Positions 9,909-20,214 of a stretch of 64,000 nucleotides of DNA are shown here, piece after piece. Position numbers and translations under genes: made by a program. Below the pieces are notes generated by a model. It searched no databases, was not told the origin of the DNA, and saw only the letters and a list, made by a program, of their open reading frames with translations. Origin of the DNA: Hymenochaete sp. R1 (Eukaryota; Basidiomycota; Agaricomycetes; Hymenochaetales; Hymenochaetaceae); contig JAFREE010000070.1 of assembly GCA_019400425.1 (NCBI GenBank), positions 1-64,000 of the forward strand, read 5' to 3'. How positions within the stretch are numbered: the first letter of the stretch is position 1; every line of letters begins with the position of its first letter.

Positions 9909-11765
9909 ATGGTACGAACAACATATTCATGGACTAGAAGGCTTGTAATCAGATTTACAGGCAGTATGCCAATATTTTCTTCGAGGACAATGCAGGTTCG
10001 GAAGCGCGTGTATGAACGAGCATCCAGCCGGGCAGCAGCGGCAAGGGGGCTTTGGAAGTTCGCATTTCTATGACTGTTTAATGTTTGGGATACGGCTGAA
10101 GATCACCAATTGGTTCGTCTAGACCAAACCTGGACCAATTCTGCAGCGGGAGGTGGTCAGTTGACAGTTCCGTTCAGGTGAGTATCGAACGTCTCTTTTG
10201 TGTTCGCGATGTGCTCTCACACAGTTTCATTAGCCAAGAAGGTATCACGAAGGACTTCACGATCGGTGTCGAAAAGCCTATATGGCCTCTATCGAGCTAC
10301 GGCGCTGCGAAGAACGAGCATACAATTATTGCCACGCTTGACGAATCGCCCGAGGAGCTCAGATGGAAGGCCGTTCAAGCTCTGAAATTAAACACGGCTG
10401 TAGACTACGTGCGTGATAGATATATGCTCCTAACTTCGTTTCCTGATATTGTTTGTGCAGCAAAAATATGAGAACGATAAAACACAGAGCGCCAATGACA
10501 CCTACTCGAACGCCCTTGGCGAAGCACCGAAGGTGTACAAGTTTGCTCACGATGCTTCCGTTGCGAAGCAGACTGGGACGACAGTGCCGATTGATCACTT
10601 CTACAACTCTGAGAAGAATACGGATAGCCCAGCTTTTGGAAAGGCTGCTACAGCATTTGGAATAGGCTCAGCGTTTGGAGGTTCGGCTCCAGCATTTGGA
10701 CAGTCAGCGTTTGGAGGAAATGGAAATTCAGCCTTTGGAAAGCCTGCACTCGGCCAGCCGGCATTTGGACAGTCCGCTTTCGGCCAGAAAGCCCAGCAGC
10801 CAGCGTCGGCCTTTGGTCAGACTACTCAAACATCAGTCTCAGCCTTTGGTCAGCCTTCTCAGCCCACTTCGGCTTTCGGCCAAACAACGCAACCTGCTTC
10901 AGCTTTCGGACAAACATCTGCATTCGGGACTCCATCCCAACCCCAATCCTCTCTTATTCGACCAGCTACAGGTTTCGCAAGTACGAGCGGAAATGGAGGC
11001 GGGTTTTCTGCGTTTGCGAATTCCAGTGGTGGTGCCTTCGGATCCGGTACTCAGCAGAGTTCAACCCCCGCTTCTGGACAATCGGCCTTCAGTGCGCCAC
11101 ATAATTCAAATACCACACAATCCGCTTTTGGAGGCTCTACGCAGCCTACAGCTTCAGTATTTGGTAACGCGCCTGCAACCACCGCGCCAAACGCCTTTAG
11201 TCTTCCCCCAAAACCTGCTTCTGCGTTTGGTCAAACATCCACACCAACGTCTACATTCGGCCAAACCAATCAACCTACGTCCGCGTTTGGCCAACCTTCA
11301 GCAATCCGGCAGATGACTCAACAACCGTCTCAATCCTCCCCTTTTGGTCAGCAAGGGCAACAACCTCCCCAAACGAGTGCCTTCGGTCAACCTGCTCAAC
11401 CCCAATCCACTTCGGTCTTCGGCAATACATCCACCTCAAATCCCTCGCCGTTTGGACAATCGCAACCCACTACAACGGCGTTTGGCCAAACTAACTCATC
11501 CGCGTCTGCTTTTGGCGCTGGGACTACTGGAGGGGGATTCGCCTCGCTCCCCGTCAAGCCTTCGACCGGTGGCCCACCGGACTTTGCCGCGGCGCTCGCG
11601 AGTATGGGGAATGGTGTTGCCGCTGCTGTAAGGGATAAGCACGATGCGTTATTGCCTGCGGATTACAAGGATCGGATACCGGAGGAGGCGAAGAAAGCGT
11701 TTGGGGCGGGGAGATTTGAGTGGGGGATGGTTCCGGAGTGGATACCCCCTATTGAGTTGCGGTGA
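9909..11765 (+). CDS. NUP42: NUP42-type FG nucleoporin with CCCH zinc finger
   Basis: Spliced from 9909-9911 (only the ATG), 9961-10057, 10123-10177, 10234-10408 and 10461-11765, giving 544 residues. The N-terminus reads MAVCQYFLRGQCRFGSACMN followed by EH, one CCCH zinc finger as in yeast Nup42/Rip1 and vertebrate NUPL2. The centre (about residues 165-455) is packed with FG repeats, mostly AFGQ and SAFG. The C-terminus ends with GRFEWGMVPEWIPPIELR, matching the Gle1-binding motif of the family. The protein would sit on the cytoplasmic face of the pore and help Gle1 activate the DEAD-box helicase Dbp5 during mRNA export. A first coding exon of just three bases is unusual, but it is supported by the in-frame zinc finger that follows. 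The gene converges with the La protein gene, the two stop codons lying about 195 bases apart. Confidence 0.9.
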
Positions 11766-11960
11766 GCGAGTGGCTCGTATGCAACTGAATAGGCCTAGGA
11801 TTACTTTCGCGCGCTTTACACGCAATAGTCCAACGAAAATGTGCTATATTGGAATAATTTCACTGTAATCTAAGAGTCTATTCACAATCGGAGAGCAACA
11901 ATGAGTGTTTGATTCCCTGCCACTTCACACCATGAGTAATCTAGAACATCCCAAGAAATC

Positions 11961-14093
11961 TCATTTCCCCAATTTCCGCTTCTTCCCCCTCTTCGCGCCG
12001 TTCCCTTTGCCAGGTTCATCACCGCCGAGTCCAGGCCCAATCCTGTCTTCTTCCCGTCTCGTTTTTTCTATCGCCATGCGGCGCACCTTTTCCGGAACTT
12101 TGGCCCAGTAGACTTCTTCTTTGGTGCCTTGGACGAGCTCTAGCTCGATGGGACGTAATTCTGTGGTTGCGGACGTTACGACAGAAGTGGAGGTAGTGTT
12201 TGATGCGGACATTGGTGAGAGAATGGGCTCGAGCGGGTCGGTTTGGACAAATTTGGCGGATGCGAAGTGGACGAGAAGCGCGTGAGCGTTCGTTGGGGAC
12301 GTGAGGCGGAGGTAGCACTATTAACGATCGAGATGGAGTCAGCACAACAGCGATAGTTCCAAATGAATGAAAATTGACGAGTGACCAACGAGCGGGGAAA
12401 AGGAAGTAGCATGATTCAGGACAAAACTACGCACTGTGTCGAGACCCTTGGTATAATCTACGTAGTCGATTGTGTCTGTATTTGCATTCGCGCCGATAGC
12501 GGATGCGAAGAGATGCTTGAGCGTCGTTTTGTTCGTTTCGTGATGAACATGCTTGACGAAGAGGAGGCAATCGCGAGGGTATGAAGCACTCGGAGGTGGA
12601 GGTTGCTGGTATGTCGATGGATCTTCTGGTATGTCGCGCTTTTCAGAATTGTACAATGAATGAGATGCAGTTGTTGGCTTGGCAGAGGATGCGGGTGCAT
12701 GTCGAGAAGGCTGGTTCGATGCGATCGTTTTTGAGAGGAGTTTTTGTTGGAGGTCGAGGTATTCTACTTTCATTTTCTCCCATTTGCGCATGGAAAGACA
12801 ACGGAAATCGAAGCTAGTCGCCTCTTCAATCGCTTTCGTTCGAAGTTCGACATCTTCAGAGAATGCATCCCTTTTACTTTCGCTCGTTTCTGTTTCGATA
12901 TTCCATCCAGGAGATTCCAGACTTGGCGAAGCAGTGGTAAAGGAAGGAGAGAGTCGAGCCCATGACCACCGTTCGAGCAAAGCGTCGGCGTCTCTTGTCC
13001 GCGAAAAGATGACAAACGCAAAACCTCTGCTCTTTGTAGATGCGAAGCTGTTGGAAGACGCGTTGTGATGAGGTGAAAAAGAGATGTCCTGAATGACATC
13101 GACACCAATTTCTACTCCGCCTGAAGTTAGACTTGACACTTGACTGGTAGACACTGAGGACTTGTACAATCGGAAGTCTTGGAACAAGCTCAAGAGGAAG
13201 CGATGCATGGAGGGTATCGTGCGAGCGCTTGGAGGGAGGTTTTCCTTGATTCACCCAATTTAAACGTCTAAGCACTTCATTGATAATGGTAGATGGACGT
13301 ACGACGTATATCGTTCTGCCCTCCCAATAGAACGCAGTCGTCTTGCGTATTTTCTCCCTCACGCTGTCCCAATCCTGCCTTCGTATTTCGAAACTACCAT
13401 GCTCATTCCCACCCTTACTTCTCCTATCGACACGCCCAGTCCAGCCAAAGTCGTACCCGTCGAGTTCAGATACGATCATCCGGCATTCCAGAACTTTACT
13501 GGATCGAGCGGCACGTACAAGATTCGCTTCCAGAGGACCCCACTGAGTCTCAGAATCCAAGTCATATTTTTCTAACGATGTTTTTTGGTCTTGGCTTTGC
13601 TCCCGTTCGATCATGGATGCACGCACGCCTGCGAAGACAGGAGAATGTTTGAGAAGGTGCCTGATGGGTACGACTTGCACGTTTGGTCATTCTAGTTTAC
13701 AGCACTATAAGAGCATGGAATAGACTCACAACCATGAGATCCATAGAAGGAATTGTCATCGAGTAACTGAAGGAGATCTCCTGAAACCCAAATGGCGTGG
13801 TCGGAGAGGGAGAGCTCTAGCAGCGTTTTCGCGTCGCTTTCGGCGAGATTTGGTCTGTTCGAGTTCGAAGCGGTTTGGCGTTTCTTTGTATTGATTTCAA
13901 AGCCAAAATCGGGCGAATTGATTGTTGGGTGAGCTTGCGCAACCCCATGGCTGGTTTCAGCGTTGGGAAGATGAGGTGGGTCGAAATTTGATTGTTTTTG
14001 TCCATGAGTATCCTTCCGATTTGAATATGTGGCCTGAGGTTTCCTTGATTTTGCTATATTTCTTGGTAGGAAAGCAAACGTAGTATTTGACAT
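11961..14093 (-). CDS. LARP7/Pof8-like La protein with RRM1 and C-terminal xRRM
   Basis: Four exons on the minus strand (14093-13730, 13673-13303, 13244-12435, 12317-11961) give 633 residues. Order: a low-complexity N-terminus (about 85 residues); a divergent La motif (ELSLSDHAIWVSGDLLQLL, then GFVPIRHLLK across intron 1); RRM1 (TIYVENLPPSA ... KSRGFAFVIFS); a coiled linker (KMKVEYLDLQQKLL); and an xRRM starting DCLLFVKHV with the RNP3-like YVDY and the second half CYLRLTSPTNAHALLVHF. A basic tail ends KRGKKRKLGK. La plus RRM1 plus xRRM is the layout of LARP7, of ciliate p65 and of fission yeast Pof8/Lar7, which bind the telomerase (or 7SK) RNA and its cap-forming enzyme. Since fungi lack a clear 7SK in most groups, a telomerase role is the better guess; that is inference. 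The gene shares its upstream region, largely a transposable element, with the U5-40K gene. Confidence 0.82.
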
Positions 14094-14232
14094 AGTATGA
14101 ATCGCTAGTAGAATGCCAGTGATGAGGCGAGATCAGGAGAAGAAGCCTGAGGATACAGCGGAAGAGAGACGAGATGGTCAATAATGACCGTCAATTTGGA
14201 CACGAAAGATCACGTGTCTAATTTTCCGGCGT

Positions 14233-14620
14233 TGCAGTAGGACCAGTGAATATCCCCGGGAAGGCATCTGCCGAAAATCGAGGTCTGGGGTGGACCTCAA
14301 CCGGCCGGGCCGGGTGTCCGGAGGTGGACCACAAGTAAGTGACCTCACCTACCATATATAGTAGTTTTACGCTCTCACGGTCACATGACTGCTTCGAACC
14401 GGTCATTCACCCTAGGTTGAAGTGTAGACGGCCGAGAGGGTGGACCTTTGACAAGACATCTCGGCCGTCAAGGCCTCTGAGGGTGGACCTTAGGTCCGGA
14501 CCTTGGGCACTTTGCCGGCTCCGTGGGTGGACCTTTTGCAGATGCCTCCTTCCTAAAAAGGAAGGAGGAAAGTGGACCTTTGCAGATGCCTCTCTGAGGA
14601 TATTCACTGGTCCTGTTGCA
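14233..14620. mobile_element. Non-autonomous inverted-repeat element (MITE-like) in a divergent promoter
   Basis: The ends form a 39-base inverted repeat with about six mismatches: 14233-14271 and 14582-14620 share GGACCAGTGAATATCC and AGGCATCTGC. The interior carries six copies of GTGGACC (about 14290, 14324, 14440, 14482, 14526 and 14572), a GC-rich palindrome (about 14301-14321) and a CCTCCTTCC...GGAAGGAGG hairpin (about 14546-14570). There is no coding capacity. No clear target-site duplication is seen, so the superfamily is open. It occupies two thirds of the 595 bases between two divergent start codons. Confidence 0.72.
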
Positions 14621-14688
14621 GTACTAGTCTTGCAGATTGCGCTTCTGCTACTTACACTCACCATCTTGTTAGCTTCAACTAGCAAAAA

Positions 14689-16101
14689 ATGTCAAAGAGG
14701 CAAAGCTCGCCGCCTCCAGAAGGCATTCTCATCAAGCGGGCCCGCGGCACGACACCACCAGAGACGCAGATAGCTATCTCGTCGACGGGAGAAGATGGAA
14801 AGAAGGGTCTCATCAGGACTGTCAAACGTACCAGCGGCCTCGAAGCGCCTATCGTTAGCTTGTCGGGTTCTCATTCAGTGCGTAGCAATTATATTGTTGT
14901 AATAATAATGTAATGCTCATACTTTGTTCAATGCAGGCAGAAATATTGAGCTGCCGTTTTGATCCAACGGGACAGAACATTGCGGCTTGCTCAGCGGACC
15001 GAGGCGTTTGTTCGTGTTTCTGTTTTCTTATTATTGCTTAGCAGGCTCAAGCCTTTTTGATATCTTGAATCAGCTCTATGGCGAACCTACCCCCCAACGT
15101 CCAATTATGGGCACCTTCCGTCATTACACAAAGCTCCCATTCTTGACCTTCAATGGTCCCTTTTCTCACCCATCCTCTACACCGTCTCCGCCGACCACAC
15201 CCTCATCCTCACCGACTTATCCACAGGCCAACGTGCCCGAAAAATCCGCGCTCATCGCGGGATCGTCAATGCTCTCGATCGAACGATGGCTGGGGGCTCA
15301 GGAGTGGAGTTGGTCGCGACAGCAGCCGATGATGGGTGCGTGCATGTTTGGGAGGGAGGCGATGAAGGAGGAAAGCATGCAGTTGCGACGTTGGATGTTG
15401 GGTGTCCTGTCACGTCGGTGTGTTGGAGTGCAGACGGATCTACTATCTACGCTGGCGCGCTCGACAACGAGATTCACGTGTGTCTCATTTTTCTCCTTTC
15501 GTCAACCGCTACAAAAACTTATATTGTGACTTATGTTGGCATACAGGTTTACGACCTCCGAAAACAAGCCCAAGTCTACTCCCTGACTGGCCACACCGAC
15601 ACACCAACTTCCCTCTCCCTATCGCCCAACGGCAACTTCCTCCTCTCCCCTTCCTTTTCCTCCCAGACTCTCATCCACGACATCCGCCCCTTCGCTCCCA
15701 ACCCCTCTCGCGTCCATCGCTCGCTTGCGGGCGCACCAGCAGGTTTCGAAAATACACTGTTGCGGGCAGCGTGGAGTAAGGATGATGGAGGGGCGCGTGT
15801 TGCTGTTGGCGGGGCAGACAGGATGGTGTGTATCTGGGATGTGGAGAGTGGAAGGATTTTGTATAAGGTTCGTGGTCAAGATATTCAGGTATAAAGCCTG
15901 GTTGATGTTTACTCTGTGTCGAATAGCTACCTGGACATAAGGGTACTGTAACATCTGTCGATTTTCATCCAAAAGAACCTATCAGTACGTTTTTTCTGTT
16001 TCTTTTTCTCTCCCATGTAGCTTATGTAGTCTATAGTCCTCACTGGTAGCAAGGATGCCACGATGCTTCTTGGTGAACTCGAAGCTGGCATGAATGTTTA
16101 A
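14689..16101 (+). CDS. SNRNP40: U5 snRNP 40 kDa WD40 protein homologue
   Basis: Six exons (14689-14877, 14937-15009, 15074-15477, 15547-15867, 15927-15984, 16037-16101) encode 369 residues. A basic, Pro-rich N-terminus precedes seven WD40 blades: SCRFDPTGQNIAACSADRGV followed by SLWRTYP, LDLQWSLFSPILYTVSADHT, an ATAADDGCVHVWEGG blade, CWSADGSTIYAGALDNEIHV followed by YDLR, LSLSPNGNFLLSPSF, GGADRMVCIWDVESGRIL and the closing GHKGTVTSVDFHP. Blade order and wording match human SNRNP40 and fission yeast Cwf17, a structural component of the U5 snRNP and the active spliceosome. The start is the ATG 68 bases after the inverted-repeat element, which therefore likely contains the promoter. The gene converges with REV1, about 150 bases between stop codons. 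Confidence 0.9.
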
Positions 16102-16252
16102 GATACATATTGGTGTTTTTAATTGATGTAATGAGAATGCATTCGCTGTATCGTATTCTTCCAAGGATTCCGGATGTGGAAGAGACCGTAAATAAACTAA
16201 AAAATAACTTAAGAGCTTCAACGAACTTCGTCTATACCCATAAAACACAACA

Positions 16253-19200
16253 TCATTTCTTCCTTTTCCTCTTATTCTTCGCCCCAAACGATTTCTCAAA
16301 CCTCGCGCTCGCAAGCTGCTCCATCTGCATCTCCTTCGGCAGCTCATAAAACACCCTCGCGTCAATGCCCAACCTCTCCAGCTCCGCCCGTGTCACCACC
16401 ACCTTCGACCCCCTCAACTCCCTCTGGCCCGCGCATCGCTCGAACAGATTTCCCCTCTGCAAGCCTTCCATACCCGTTTCGTCGTCTCCGCCCGTTCTCC
16501 CGTTTGCGCCTCCACCGAGAATAGCAGTAGATCGCGCCCCGCCATCCTTCGTCCTCGGCGCCAAAGCCTGCGCGATCCGCGATAATGGCGTCCCTTTATC
16601 CGTCGTACGTTTCTTCTGCGGACTCAGGGATGGAGGACGGGTATCTGCCAGCGCGGAGAGGGCGGGAGAGGCGCTCCGGCGGCTGTATTCTTGTTTGATC
16701 TCAGAGCGGAGTTGGGTGGGAAGGGCTTCGAAGGCTTCGCGGTCGACTTGGGAGAAGGAGGGGAGGTGGAGGTTGGAGGCGGTTCCTGGAGAAGGGGCCT
16801 GAGTTAAGTGTGGGTTCAAGTTTGGTTGGGGATTGGTGTCGGTGTTGACGGAAGAAATGTCAGTTGATTCCTGGACTTTCATGTTGGCTTTAGGCTGGGA
16901 CTGAGAAGAGGGAGGATGAGAGTTCGAGTCGGTCTGAGATTGAGATTGAGAGGAGGGAATTTGGACTGTCATGGTGATTCCTGATCCCTCAACATCGACG
17001 TCCACCTTCCGCACCTTCGGTTTCTCTTCTTTCGGCCTCTTTCCAAAGTTTAACTTTGTTTGAGCAGGGTCCGCTGAACCACCCACTAAACCATCGGGTT
17101 TCTCGAGCTTCTGGATTTGTATACCGATCCCACGAAGGTCTCGTGGGTCAAAATTGAAGCCTTTCAATATTTTCCAGGCGTGTTGACCAATGACGAGCGC
17201 GTCGCTTGTTGCACGTCCGTCTTCACCAGTAAGGTTGGCTTGTTTATTGAAAACATTGCAGTGTCCATGGCCGAGAAACTGCGAACAGAATCAGACACCA
17301 GTAATCAATGAAACAAGTGAAGCAAACATACTTTGGGTGCTTCGACCGGCGCATCCGGGTTCCTCTTCATGATCTTCAACGTCAACGATCTCCCCCTCAT
17401 CCCAACTTCATTTAACCTCCTCGCCACTTCCTCTGCTAGTTGAAACATGAACGCCTGCGCCTGCTTCGTATCCTCGAACCTTATCCCATAATTGATCTCA
17501 GCGCTGACCGATTTCCGCGGCTTATCCGATTCGAGTTGTTTATGATCCACACCTCGACACGCGTCGTACAGTGTTGCACCCATCGTCTTCCCAAAAACGT
17601 CGCAAAGCACGGATCTGGGCTTCTTAGCGATTTCTCCGAGAGTTGCGACGCCGAGCTTGTCCAGTGCCTTTTCGCGCGCGGCCCGGCCAAAACCGTGGAG
17701 TTCATCGAGGCAGGTATGTTCGATGTATTTCTGAACGTCGGCGAGGCGGAGGTGGAAGGAACCGGCGGGTTTGGCTTTGCGGGTTGCGAGACGGGCGAGC
17801 ATGATATTGTGAGAGATTCCAATGCTCACTAGTGATCCAATATTTCCAGATCTAAACGCATGTTCAAGTAAATGATAACGTACCATCGCATCCAGTGGCT
17901 TTCTTGATTTCAGCGCGAAGCATTTCAGCAAAAGTATTTGCTGGATCGTAGCGCGGTCTCTCGGAAGGTGGCATCTGTCTGACAGCAGTGGTAACATCGA
18001 CTAGAGCCTCGTCAACAGAGACCGCTTGGAGGTCATCGGCATGTGACATTAAAATCGTGTATAACTTCAACGAAGCTTCTTTATACCTTGAGGTACTGTC
18101 AGTATTGCCTCCTACAGAGGTGAACCAACAAGAACTCACTTCTCGAACTCGTATGGAATTGTGATTATAGTTGGACAGAGTTTTCGAGTTTGATGGAGAC
18201 TTGATGGACCATAAATCAGATCTGAAATACTCGAAGGGGGAAAAGACGTACCTCATACCCGCACGTATGCCAAACTCTCGTGCCTTATAATTAGCACTCG
18301 ACACTTCACTCGTGCTTGCCTGACCACCTTGCCCGCCTTGTGAATGACACACGACCACGGGTTGATCTTTGAGATGCGAGCGAGTAAGGAGTCCGACGGA
18401 GGCAAAGAAGCAGTCGAAGTCACAGTGGATGATGACTCTTTCCTCAGAGCACGCAGGACTCTCCGAACGGCCTTTGCCTTTGCTCCTGTTCCTGCTTGGT
18501 GACCTGAGGAGTTGGAACGCGTTCCCGCGCATGCTCGTCCCGGGACTCGTATCTTCATCGATCCGCCCGACGTATCCATCTTTCTCCTCACTCTTCTCGT
18601 CCGAGATCCTGGAAGCAACGTCGCCCAGCGAGAACGACTTTTCTGCTCGCTCCTGTGCTTCTTGAACGAGCGCTCGAAGTTCGACTTTCCATGTACTGAG
18701 ATGATGGAGCCTAGAGTTCTTGTAGAAACCTTCGATGAAGTCCGCACCAGCTGCAGAAGTATGCTCTGCACGGAAGGCAGGGTCTTGCATGAGCCGTTCT
18801 GCATGTTCGTTGGCCTTGTGAGGTGCGTAGCCGGGTACACGTTTTGCGTCCTCGAGCGTAGCTGGGTCGGAGACGTACAGCGGATCCGACTTTTCTTCAT
18901 TATCTTGTAGAGGCAGGTTTTCCTCTCCCTGAGGTGGCTTAGCGGATGAAGCAGAGATTTGTTGCTTCGATGACCCTTCGATGAACTCTCTCCCATCCTT
19001 GACCTTAGCTTTCTTGGAAGGAGCTTCGAGTTCTTCTTCACTAGGAGCAGTGGTTTGAGATAAATTTAATGCAAGCTCCTGAGACAATTTTGAAGGCTGT
19101 ATTGACTCGTCGGACCGCTTTCGTTTCAAGGCTCGCGGGTTTGCTGCTATTGGAATGTTGTGGTCGACCAACTCCCCTGGGAAGACGGTGGTACGCAGAG

Positions 19201-19270
19201 CTTCGAGAAATTCGGGAGTATCATGGTTGAAGATATCTGAAAAAGACGAACTGGCGCTGAGCGTACCCAT
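16253..19270 (-). CDS. REV1: REV1-type translesion DNA polymerase (deoxycytidyl transferase)
   Basis: Five exons (19270-18252, 18199-18140, 18086-17884, 17828-17332, 17278-16253) give 934 residues. Family marks: FYKNSRLHHLSTWK before the palm, CDFDCFFASVGLLTRSHLKD (metal-binding Asp residues, REV1-specific SVG), SLHQTRKLCPTIITIPYEFE across introns 1 and 2, SVDEALVDVT (catalytic DE), the helix-hairpin-helix area LHGFGRAAREKALDKLG, and the little-finger end GIGIQIQKLE. Two ubiquitin-binding (UBM-like) segments follow: REAFEALPTQLRSEIKQEY and DARVFYELPKEMQMEQL. The protein ends with a basic KNKRKRKK. Unusual: no BRCT domain is visible in the roughly 200 residues before the palm, and the REV7/polymerase-binding C-terminal domain is not seen after the second UBM. 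REV1 inserts dCMP opposite abasic sites and scaffolds other bypass polymerases. An upstream in-frame ATG at 19366 would add 32 residues. Confidence 0.88.
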
Positions 19271-20214
19271 GGATTCAGATGGGGTGCTTGTGCATAATGA
19301 GGAAACAAGATGCGGGCAGCGTTCAAGTTGAACGAGGAGGAAGCGCGGCAGCCATGCCGTGAGCACGCATTAATATTGTCTTTATTAAGCAGGAGTATGA
19401 CCATATATATTTAGTTAGCGTCGATCATATCTCATCGACTGTTGGACCTCGCCTCACCTCACACTTCTTACCCATCCATCATTGACCATATAACCATGAG
19501 TGATCATCAAAGATGCTCAAAGTCTCTGGAAGGACTTTGCTGAGTTTTCCGAAAGCTTTTTTTTCATAGGATGAAGGAGTTTGGCCTTGTCAACCCACCA
19601 ACGGGCTCACAATCTCGCAGTCTTGACATCTACGGAACCTTGCACATATGGAGGCTTTTTTTCAGGATGTGAATACTAGTAGCACCTTTCTGGCTCTTGG
19701 TTCGCATTTCGCCCTATATCGTTTATGTGGAGGGAATATCCCATCAATACTCATCGCGTGGTAAGCCTCAGAGTCCTGCTTCCTCCAATTTCTTCTTATC
19801 CATCTGACGAACATCGGCTTAGTCTGTATATATTATCGGGTCTTACTCGAGGAACTCGTGGTGCTGCCATCTAAAGCGGCCGACATGAGTACATCGTGCC
19901 TGTCGTAGTTGCTTCACCGTACAAAGACGAACCGCCGTCACCTCGTGATCAAGCGTGCCAAATCACCTGTTCTTTCCGCTATGGCTTCTGAGACTGTTTT
20001 TAGACAATCTTATGACATCAGGTTGATCTTTTATCAACGATGCTCGCCAGTGCTTACGATATAGCGGACACAATGCGGACCGCCAGACACCAGATGTTCT
20101 CCGTGCTACTTGATTATGACGATATTGTATACCACGCGATTTCCATAAAATCCTTGGGCGTTGTGGCATTCTCTGAATGATCCCGTCTCGCTTGACGACT
20201 ATTTCACGCTCAAG
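19271..20214. other. Divergent promoter region between REV1 and beta-galactosidase
   Basis: About 940 bases with no supportable gene. I specifically looked for a missing REV1 BRCT exon on the minus strand and found no frame with BRCT features. Short frames on both strands lack domains. Confidence 0.5.

Noticed and set aside
10675..11316. Plus-strand open frame of 213 codons inside the NUP42 gene
   Set aside because: It is a second frame through the FG-repeat DNA. The repeated codons keep several frames open; only the frame with the zinc finger, FG repeats and Gle1-binding end is supported.
15100..15260. Apparent frameshift in the U5-40K gene
   Set aside because: A first reading gave a shift after WRTYP. 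Counting the C run correctly (five C after TAC) restores a continuous frame through NYGHLPSLHKAPILDLQWS.
16365..16802. Plus-strand open frame of 145 codons
   Set aside because: It is antisense to the REV1 C-terminal exon, has no domain, and its coding look comes from the GC-biased real gene on the minus strand.
17332..18252. DNA polymerase kappa/DinB instead of REV1
   Set aside because: The palm wording (FFASVGL, SVDEALVD), the SRLHHLSTWK segment before it and the UBM-like motifs after it are REV1 features, so the DinB call was dropped.
19963..20169. Missing REV1 BRCT exon upstream on the minus strand
   Set aside because: The open frame there has no BRCT features (no hydrophobic core pattern, no conserved Trp), and no suitable splice sites link it.
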